A stretch of 13,490 nucleotides of DNA from Sphingomonadales bacterium. Its GTDB lineage: Bacteria > Pseudomonadota > Alphaproteobacteria > Sphingomonadales > Sphingomonadaceae. Every line of letters starts with the position of its first letter. Position 1 is the stretch's first letter. Under the pieces are notes generated by a model that saw only the letters and a list, made by a program, of their open reading frames with translations, was not told the DNA's origin and ran no database searches. A program made the translations under genes and the position numbers. The stretch lies in NCBI GenBank assembly GCA_024636595.1, contig JAGXGT010000145.1, positions 1 through 13,490 on the forward strand, given 5' to 3'. Below are positions 4,736-10,461 of the stretch, piece after piece.

Positions 4736-6871
4736 ATGGAATATGCCAGCCAGACCGAAGGGCCACAGACGCAACCGGCGTCCGAGGCGGTCGGCTTGAA
4801 ACCGGCAACGACGAGCGATCATATAACCGGCGGTGACCGGCTGCGAGAACTTGCCCAGGTGATGAATGGCTCTCCGGTGGTTCAGCGACTGCAATCGGTT
4901 TCGGACAGCATTCAACGCAAGGAACCCGAGGAAGAAGAGCTGCTGCAGCCGAAAAGCTCTGCCCCGGTTCAGGCCAACAAGACCGGCCTGCCCGACAATC
5001 TGAAATCCGGGATTGAATCCTTGTCGGGCCTGTCGATGGATCATGTCCAGGTCCACCGCAATTCATCAAAACCAGCCCAGCTCAACGCCCACGCCTTTGC
5101 GCAGGGCTCCGATATCCATCTGGCTCCCGGTCAGGAGCAGCATCTGCCGCACGAAGCGTGGCATGTTGTGCAACAGGCGCAGGGCCGGGTGAAGCCGACG
5201 ATGCAGATGCAGGGCGGGGTGCCGGTCAATGATGATGTGGGTTTGGAGCGTGAAGCGGATGTGATGGGGAGCAAGGCGCTTTCGACTCCCGCACCGCTCA
5301 GGGGCGATCCGATCCAGCGCCATGGTCCGGTGCTGCAGCCGATGATGGCCAGCGGCGCTAACCCGTTGCAATTGCGCGGAGTGACGCTTGGACTCGTTAT
5401 GCAGGCGATTGGGACCGGTTTTAGGCCGACAGCTGGGGGAGCGCAGCAGACTTCCGATGACATGGCCTTTCTCCCTGGCATCGTCTGTCATTTTTCTGTG
5501 CTAGTAGCTTCGCCCGGCAAAATTCACATTTCCTACTATCCGGCGGACGACGAGGATTACAAACGGAAAATCATGCATTTTGGGTTTGATTGGAATCCCG
5601 CTAGCGAGAGCTTCGGACCGCCAGCGCAGAATCTTGGGCAATGGAAGCCATTCAGGGCGCTATTTGCTCGATTCTCGCCAGATGCCGTCGCCCGGATGGC
5701 GGCGCTGGCGGAAAGAATTCGTCAGCTGTTAAATGCGCCGCCGCCTGCGAAGGAGGAGCATAAGGCCGTTGAGGAAGATGTGGCCATGGCGCAAGACGAG
5801 GGCGGCGACGTAATGGGCGCAGACTTCATTCCCGTGCCCGATCTCGGCGCCGACGAAGGACCAGTATTGGGTGACGGGCAGCGTTATTTCGGCGGACCAT
5901 TTCCCAAATATGGCGATCATGAAGAATCTCCACTGCTATTCAAAAGAGCGGCGGGCGATGAAGGGCTCGCGCCGGTTCAGCGGGTGCTGGAGATTGCGCA
6001 TGATGAAGATTCGGATGAGGAAATGGAGCTACAGCAAGCGCTCGATTCTGTATTTTTGAACCCGCCTGCGGAGATTGCCGAGGCGGTGGCAGCGATGCGG
6101 GCCAATCAGGCAATAACCATCCGGATTGGTTTTTCGGACCATGTTGGAAACGATGATTTCGGCTTCACGCAGGTGAATGGCAACGAGATCAACGTCTATA
6201 TTGATCCCGGCCTGCAGCAGACTGACGATGAACCCGAGCCGGGAGAGGGCATGGATAATGTCACCCGCGAAACCGAGTTGCAATCCACGGTCATCCACGA
6301 ACTCATTCTCCACACGATTCCGGCTTTTCAGCGGCTCATCGGTGGTGAAGAGGATGACGATGAGCTGGAGTCCCGCGAGCACGGCAGTGTCGAGGGCTGG
6401 AGCCAAGTATTGGGCACCGCTGAGAGTGTAAATACCTCGGTACTGTTCAATTCAATCGTGGATGCCTTGAAGCATTCGTCGTCGATCGCAGCATTGGAGA
6501 AACCCGTTTTTTATGCGCTCGTAATGGAGGCCATCGGCAATTCCGGCGGAGCCATTCAAATCATCTTCGAGGGTGCCAATCTATATATCTACACAGACGT
6601 CGATTGCGCGCATTTTGTCCAAGGCCCGGAAGGCTATGCACTGCACGCGATGTATGACACTGATCAATTCCTCGCGGCGCGGGCCGCAATGCAGGACGAA
6701 GGGCAGGATGAGGCAGAAGGCGATGGACTGGCGCCAGACTTCATTCCTTTGCCGGATGTCGACGAAGAAGAGTTTGCGGACGTCGGTGGCGACGAGCGCT
6801 ATTTTGGTGGTGCCTTTCCGCCGCATGGCGACTTCGAGGAGGATTCGTTGATGTTCAAGCTTCGGGGGTGA
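4736..6871 (+). CDS. DUF4157 protein, eCIS cargo-like, with duplicated C-terminal module
   Basis: The 711-residue protein has no signal peptide. Residues about 83-180 are a DUF4157 domain: LSGLSMDHVQVHRNS, then AHAFAQGSDIHLAPG, the metalloprotease-like HEAWHVVQQ (His139, Glu140, His143) and LEREADVMG. Upstream is the usual linker with VVQR, IQRK and acidic residues. DUF4157 proteins are linked to extracellular contractile injection systems as cargo and are often fused to toxins. After about 212 I recognise no named domain. A module starting LVM[QE]AIG and ending in a 41-residue motif occurs twice: 219-403 and 595-708. In the 41-residue part (363-403 and 668-708) 22 positions are identical without gaps. 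Between them, HELILH (521-526) is a HExxxH variant in a conserved-looking STVIHELILHTIPAF. No neighbouring injection-system gene is present. The domain call is firm; toxin activity is inferred. Confidence 0.85.
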   Translation: MEYASQTEGPQTQPASEAVGLKPATTSDHITGGDRLRELAQVMNGSPVVQRLQSVSDSIQRKEPEEEELLQPKSSAPVQANKTGLPDNLKSGIESLSGLSMDHVQVHRNSSKPAQLNAHAFAQGSDIHLAPGQEQHLPHEAWHVVQQAQGRVKPTMQMQGGVPVNDDVGLEREADVMGSKALSTPAPLRGDPIQRHGPVLQPMMASGANPLQLRGVTLGLVMQAIGTGFRPTAGGAQQTSDDMAFLPGIVCHFSVLVASPGKIHISYYPADDEDYKRKIMHFGFDWNPASESFGPPAQNLGQWKPFRALFARFSPDAVARMAALAERIRQLLNAPPPAKEEHKAVEEDVAMAQDEGGDVMGADFIPVPDLGADEGPVLGDGQRYFGGPFPKYGDHEESPLLFKRAAGDEGLAPVQRVLEIAHDEDSDEEMELQQALDSVFLNPPAEIAEAVAAMRANQAITIRIGFSDHVGNDDFGFTQVNGNEINVYIDPGLQQTDDEPEPGEGMDNVTRETELQSTVIHELILHTIPAFQRLIGGEEDDDELESREHGSVEGWSQVLGTAESVNTSVLFNSIVDALKHSSSIAALEKPVFYALVMEAIGNSGGAIQIIFEGANLYIYTDVDCAHFVQGPEGYALHAMYDTDQFLAARAAMQDEGQDEAEGDGLAPDFIPLPDVDEEEFADVGGDERYFGGAFPPHGDFEEDSLMFKLRG

Positions 6872-7002
6872 TATCCTGTCGCCGGCCCGTTAAATCCGCT
6901 GTCCCGCAATTCCATCTCCATAACAATAATCATGTCCTGACCAGGCTATGCATCGGCCTGAAATAGAATGCGTTTTTGGTCATTTTTCGGTGCGGGGGGA
7001 TT
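6872..7002. other. Gap after the DUF4157 gene without a visible gene
   Basis: I see no intrinsic terminator and no convincing gene on either strand. A 24-codon frame from 6948 (ending 7022) has no ribosome binding site. The stretch becomes more AT-rich to the right, leading into the aminotransferase promoter. An immunity gene, which toxin loci often carry, is not found here. Confidence 0.5.
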
Positions 7003-7032
7003 TTGAACTTAAAACAGTGTAAAGTTTATAAA
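7003..7032 (+). promoter_or_regulatory. Sigma-70-like promoter of the aminotransferase gene
   Basis: TTGAAC (7003-7008) and TATAAA (7027-7032) are 18 bases apart in an AT-rich stretch. Transcription would start near 7039, leaving a leader of about 130 bases that contains a small hairpin (GTTGC/GCAAC at about 7110-7125). Confidence 0.55.
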
Positions 7033-7170
7033 GGTCAGATGGAGCAACGAAGAGCGGTTTTTATAGCGTCGCTGCCTTCAGGAAAATTCACCTCCGCGGC
7101 ATTCTCCCTGTTGCGGTGCAGCAACAATGATATTAGGTAGTCACGCTAATTCCTTGCGATAGGACTTCCC

Positions 7171-8373
7171 ATGACCATGACCTCCAAAGCTCTCGGACGT
7201 ATCCAACCTTCTGCTACAATGGCCATGACCGGCCGTGTATCCGAACTGAAAGCGCAGGGCATCGATATTATCGGCCTGTCCGCTGGTGAACCGGATTTTG
7301 ACACGCCTGATTTCATCAAGGATGCGGCGATCAAGGCGATCCGCGACGGTGAGACGAAATATACCGTCGTCGACGGTACCATGGAGCTGAAAGAAGCGGT
7401 CGCGGGCAAATTTCTGCGCGACAATCACCTGACTTATGCGACCAACCAGATCACCGTGAACAGCGGCGGCAAACATACTTTGTTCAACGCGCTGGTGGCG
7501 ACGCTGGACGAAGGCGACGAAGTGATCATTCCCGCGCCATACTGGGTCAGCTATCCCGACATCGTCAATTTTACCGGCGGCACCCCGGTGATTGTAGAGG
7601 CTGGCGCGGACCAGGGTTACAAGATCACCCCGGAACAGCTGGAAGCGGCGATCACGCCGAAAACCAAATGGCTGATCCTCAATTCGCCATCCAACCCGAC
7701 CGGCGCGGCCTATAGCGCCGATGAGCTCAAGGCATTGGGGGCAGTCATCTTGCCGCACGAGAATGTGATGGTGATGACCGACGATATGTACGAACATATT
7801 TGGTATGCCGATTTTCCCTTTTCCACCATCGCCGAGGTTTGCCCCGACCTTTATGACCGCACGTTGACCGTCAACGGCTGTTCCAAGGCCTTTTCGATGA
7901 CCGGCTGGCGAATCGGTTTCGCTGGCGGTCCGGTCTGGCTGATCAACGCGATGCGCAAGCTGCAGTCGCAATCGACAACCAATGCCTGCTCGATTTCGCA
8001 AGCCGCCGCCGTGGCTGCGCTGAACGGTCCGCAGGATTTTCTGGTCGAGCGCAACGCTGCCTTCGAGCGCCGCCGCGATCTGGTGGTGTCGATGCTGAAT
8101 GACACGCCGGGGCTCGAATGTCCGACGCCGGACGGGGCCTTTTATGTCTATCCCGATGCCAGCGGCCTGATCGGAAAAACCACGCCGAAGGGGCAGGTGA
8201 TCAACAGCGATGAGGATCTGATCACCTACTTCCTGGACGAGGCGCAGGTCGCCGCCGTGCATGGCGCGGCCTTTGGTCTCTCACCTGCATTCCGGATCAG
8301 TTACGCGACCTCGGAAGAGATATTGACCGAGGCTTGCACCCGTATCCAGCGGGCCTGCGCTGCGTTGATTTAA
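7171..8373 (+). CDS. Aspartate aminotransferase, class I-gamma
   Basis: The 400-residue cytoplasmic PLP enzyme transfers the amino group between aspartate and 2-oxoglutarate; many members of this subgroup also accept prephenate to make arogenate. Visible landmarks are LSAGEPDFDTP (36-46), SGGKHTLFNA (98-107), PAPYWVSYPD (121-130), NSPSNPTGA (171-179) with Asn175, TDDMYEHI (203-210), the PLP lysine Lys239 in NGCSKAFSMTGWRIGF, and the carboxylate-binding Arg375 in PAFRISYA. The length and motifs match alphaproteobacterial AatA-type enzymes. AGGA lies six bases before the ATG. It is transcribed alone: an upstream promoter is visible and a strongly folded repeat follows immediately. Dual aspartate/prephenate activity cannot be decided from sequence. 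Confidence 0.92.
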   Translation: MTMTSKALGRIQPSATMAMTGRVSELKAQGIDIIGLSAGEPDFDTPDFIKDAAIKAIRDGETKYTVVDGTMELKEAVAGKFLRDNHLTYATNQITVNSGGKHTLFNALVATLDEGDEVIIPAPYWVSYPDIVNFTGGTPVIVEAGADQGYKITPEQLEAAITPKTKWLILNSPSNPTGAAYSADELKALGAVILPHENVMVMTDDMYEHIWYADFPFSTIAEVCPDLYDRTLTVNGCSKAFSMTGWRIGFAGGPVWLINAMRKLQSQSTTNACSISQAAAVAALNGPQDFLVERNAAFERRRDLVVSMLNDTPGLECPTPDGAFYVYPDASGLIGKTTPKGQVINSDEDLITYFLDEAQVAAVHGAAFGLSPAFRISYATSEEILTEACTRIQRACAALI

Positions 8374-8560
8374 AACCTCAGGCGCCGGGCGGGCGCATCC
8401 GCGCCCTTGGCTTTCGCGCCATAAGGCGCGGCGGCCGGTCGGCCTTGCCTCGGCTGCGCCTCGGTGCGAAACAAACTGGGATTGTGAATGTTCAACCGAG
8501 CATAGCGAGGCAAGCGCTGCCGTGAGACAAGACATATCTTCCCGCCCGGCGTTTGAGGTT
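8374..8560. repeat. Nested palindromic element of about 187 bp
   Basis: The terminal 20-base arms 8374-8393 and 8541-8560 (AACCTCA-NN-CGCCGGGCGGG) are inverted copies matching at 18 of 20 positions. Inside lie further stems: CGCGCC/GGCGCG (8415-8430), GGCCG/CGGCC (8433-8444), and an imperfect pair built on CTTGCCTCG near 8445-8467 and its complement near 8496-8515. It begins one base after the aminotransferase stop codon. The architecture is that of a miniature inverted-repeat or dispersed intergenic palindrome and it could also stop transcription. No flanking target duplication was identified. The minus-strand open frame crossing it (8370-8627) is treated as non-coding. Confidence 0.65.
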
Positions 8561-8622
8561 CAAAAACAACTTCCGATAGAAAATCTTGTCGACGGCAAAA
8601 TGAATATGCCCATGTGATCAGG

Positions 8623-8650
8623 TTCACAGCGGCGACAGGAAAACTATATT
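8623..8650 (+). promoter_or_regulatory. Sigma-70-like promoter of the small-protein/msrA unit
   Basis: TTCACA (8623-8628) and TATATT (8645-8650) are 16 bases apart, each with five of six consensus positions. Transcription would start near 8657, about 55 bases before the ATG at 8711. Confidence 0.55.
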
Positions 8651-8710
8651 AGTAGCTGTAACCAACAGGTGGGATGTTTCGAACAACAATTGATCCCCAA
8701 GGAACAGAGC

Positions 8711-8869
8711 ATGATGAAATTTCTCAAATCCGATTTGACCTACAGCCTCGGCGGCGGCTTTATCGCCGGTGCCTTGATGTTGTTTTGCCTGCAACCCGCA
8801 GAGCAGCGTACCGACCTCGGCAACGACCTGTCGTCGACGGTCAGCGCCGCGAGCCAGTTGCTGAGCTAG
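8711..8869 (+). CDS. Small membrane protein upstream of msrA, 52 residues
   Basis: The 52-residue protein starts MMKFLKSDLT, has one hydrophobic glycine-rich segment YSLGGGFIAGALMLFCL (about 11-27), then a polar tail EQRTDLGNDLSSTVSAASQL. The start at 8711 is chosen because AAGGA lies seven bases upstream; a GTG at 8669 would add 14 residues but lacks a good binding site, and the ATG at 8714 is equally usable. The stop is six bases before the msrA start, so the two are almost certainly co-transcribed and translationally coupled. I do not recognise the family. The short helix with a lysine-containing N-terminus suggests an inner-membrane protein with its tail outside. Association with the exported MsrA is by context only. 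Confidence 0.72.
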   Translation: MMKFLKSDLTYSLGGGFIAGALMLFCLQPAEQRTDLGNDLSSTVSAASQLLS

Positions 8870-8875
8870 CGCAAG

Positions 8876-9613
8876 ATGAGTCCCATCCTTTCCAGAACAT
8901 TGGCATTTGGTGTCGCTTTCGCCGCTTTTGCGGTCGTTTGGGCAGGCGTCCAGTCGACTCTCCCTGTCGAGAATGGGTCTGGCTCTGCCTTTGTCGGTGA
9001 AGCCCATGCAGCAGAAAAGGCCACCATCATCCCGATGCCGCGTGTCGCCGCCGCCGAAACCGGAAAGCGCGCCGTCGCGATTTTTGCCGGCGGCTGCTTC
9101 TGGGGTGTGGAGGGCGTGTTCGAACATACAAAGGGCGTGATCAGCGTCTCTTCCGGCTATCACGGCGGCACGAAACGCAGCGCGTCTTACCAACTGGTCA
9201 GTGCCGGTATCACGGACCACGCCGAGGCCGTGCGCGTCGTCTATGATCCGCGGCAGATCAGCTATGGCAAGCTGATGCAGATTTTCTTCTCGGTCGTCGC
9301 TGATCCGACGATGCTAAATGCCCAGGGCCCTGATCGCGGCAAGCAATATCGCAGCGCGCTGGTGCCGTTGAACGCCGGTCAGGCGAAAGCCGCCCGCGCC
9401 TATATCGCGCAGCTGGACAAGGGGAGTTACTGGAAGAGTCCGATCGTGACGCGGGTCGAGTCCTACAAGGCCTTTTATCCCGCCGAGACCTATCATCAGA
9501 ATTTCATGCAGAAAAATCCGCGGCAAGGCTATATCGTCCGCTGGGACATGCCAAAGGTCGCCAATCTTAAGCAGCATTTTCCGGCGCAATACCGGGCAAA
9601 GCCAGTCACCTGA
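8876..9613 (+). CDS. msrA: Peptide methionine sulfoxide reductase MsrA, exported
   Basis: The 245-residue protein contains a full MsrA domain at about 64-225. It reduces the S-epimer of methionine sulfoxide in proteins. The catalytic Cys74 is in AIFAGGCFWGVEGVFE; the following landmarks are VSSGYHGG (91-98), DHAEAVRVVYDP (114-125), ADPTMLNAQGPDRGKQYRS (142-160) and AETYHQNFMQ (203-212). I find no other cysteine in the chain, so the usual C-terminal recycling cysteine is missing. Residues 1-23 carry a hydrophobic segment after a short basic start, and AHA at 43-45 is a possible cleavage site, so the enzyme should work in the periplasm or anchored to the membrane. It follows the 52-residue membrane protein by six bases. 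Confidence 0.92.
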   Translation: MSPILSRTLAFGVAFAAFAVVWAGVQSTLPVENGSGSAFVGEAHAAEKATIIPMPRVAAAETGKRAVAIFAGGCFWGVEGVFEHTKGVISVSSGYHGGTKRSASYQLVSAGITDHAEAVRVVYDPRQISYGKLMQIFFSVVADPTMLNAQGPDRGKQYRSALVPLNAGQAKAARAYIAQLDKGSYWKSPIVTRVESYKAFYPAETYHQNFMQKNPRQGYIVRWDMPKVANLKQHFPAQYRAKPVT

Positions 9614-9681
9614 GGCAGGCCGCCATTTAACCGACTGTTAGTTTCGCTCTGTTATAAGCATGGGCAGACGCAGAGGGAAAA

Positions 9682-9774
9682 ATGGTAAACCACGATTTTG
9701 AAATCCTGATCGCAATCACTGGTCTTATGACAGGTGTCGCGTTTCTGTGGATTGCCCGAATCGACGCTCGCTAG
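9682..9774 (+). CDS. Putative membrane micropeptide, 30 residues
   Basis: The frame encodes MVNHDFEILIAITGLMTGVAFLWIARIDAR: a short polar start, one clean hydrophobic helix (about 8-24), and a basic end that would stay in the cytoplasm. AGAGGG lies four bases upstream of the ATG. The stop is 11 bases from the end of the convergent infC gene, so the frame fits exactly in the gap. A TATAAG box at 9653-9658 could be a minus-10 element but no good minus-35 is seen. No family is recognised. The distribution of hydrophobic and charged residues is what a real single-span peptide shows, but 30 codons is short enough for chance. Confidence 0.45.
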   Translation: MVNHDFEILIAITGLMTGVAFLWIARIDAR

Positions 9775-9785
9775 GACATCGCGCC

Positions 9786-10325
9786 CTATTTCGGGCTGAG
9801 CACCATCAACATCTGACGGCCTTCCAGCTTTGGATAGGCTTCAACCTTGGCGGTTTCTTTCATGTCTTCCTGCACCCGGACGAGCAATGCCATGCCGAGT
9901 TGCTGATGCGACATTTCGCGGCCACGGAAGCGAAGGGTAACCTTCACCTTGTCGCCATTGTCGATGAACTTGTTCACATTGCGCATCTTCACGTCATAAT
10001 CATGATCGTCGATATTCGGACGCATCTTGATTTCCTTGACGTCCTGCACCTTCTGCGTCTTGCGCGCGGCATTGGCCTTTTTCTGGGCTTCATATTTGAA
10101 CTTGCCGACGTCGAGATATTTCGCAACCGGAGGCTGGGCATTGGGAGAAACCTCGACCAGGTCGAGGCCAACTTCTGCTGCGCGCTCAATCGCTTCGCTG
10201 GTTTTCATCACGCCAAGGTTTTCGCCCTTGTCGTCGATTACCCTGACGGTGTCGGAATTGATCAGATCGTTGAAGCGCGGGCCACCTTTGACGGGCGGCG
10301 TGGGGCGGCGAGGGGGTGCAGCTAT
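9786..10325 (-). CDS. infC: Translation initiation factor IF-3
   Basis: IF-3 binds the 30S ribosomal subunit, keeps it apart from 50S and checks the start codon. The frame gives 179 residues, the usual length. The N-domain contains GPRFNDLINSDTVRVIDDKGENLGVM (15-40), then the lysine-rich linker KYEAQKKANAARKTQ, and the C-domain has KEIKMRPNIDDHDYDVKMRN and VTLRFRGREMSHQQLGM. The first ATG or GTG (10211) would remove the N-domain core. In frame, an ATA at 10323-10325 has AGGAG eight bases upstream, so I place the start there. Rare AUU-type starts on infC are known to let IF-3 repress its own translation; ATA would fit that. It follows thrS on the same strand. Confidence 0.9.
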   Translation of the reverse strand: MAAPPRRPTPPVKGGPRFNDLINSDTVRVIDDKGENLGVMKTSEAIERAAEVGLDLVEVSPNAQPPVAKYLDVGKFKYEAQKKANAARKTQKVQDVKEIKMRPNIDDHDYDVKMRNVNKFIDNGDKVKVTLRFRGREMSHQQLGMALLVRVQEDMKETAKVEAYPKLEGRQMLMVLSPK

Positions 10326-10387
10326 GTTAAATACTCCTGAGTGGTTGTTTATGCTGGGTCATTAGACGCAAAGCTTACGGGAATAAA

Positions 10388-10407
10388 GCCTTCTTGATGG
10401 TGAAGGC
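10388..10407 (-). other. Hairpin between thrS and infC
   Basis: GCCTTC and GAAGGC (10388-10393 and 10402-10407) form a six-base stem with an eight-base loop. On the minus strand it is followed by CTTTATTCC, too poor a T-run for a strong terminator, so it may partly reduce read-through from thrS into infC. A palindrome TTGCATGCAA lies at 10432-10441. Confidence 0.35.
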
Positions 10408-10461
10408 GCTATTAGCCACATAAGCAGTGGTTTGCATGCAACAGCAATAGCGATCATATCG

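Noticed and set aside
7039..7140. 33-codon frame in the aminotransferase leader
   Set aside because: The predicted transcription start coincides with its ATG, the binding site is only four bases away, and the product has no clear helix or domain.
7141..8262. Minus-strand open frame of 373 codons
   Set aside because: Antisense to the aminotransferase, whose active-site residues are all present; no ribosome binding site or family resemblance.
8370..8627. Minus-strand frame of 85 codons
   Set aside because: It runs through the nested palindromic element and its residues mirror the repeat; it has no supporting start signal.
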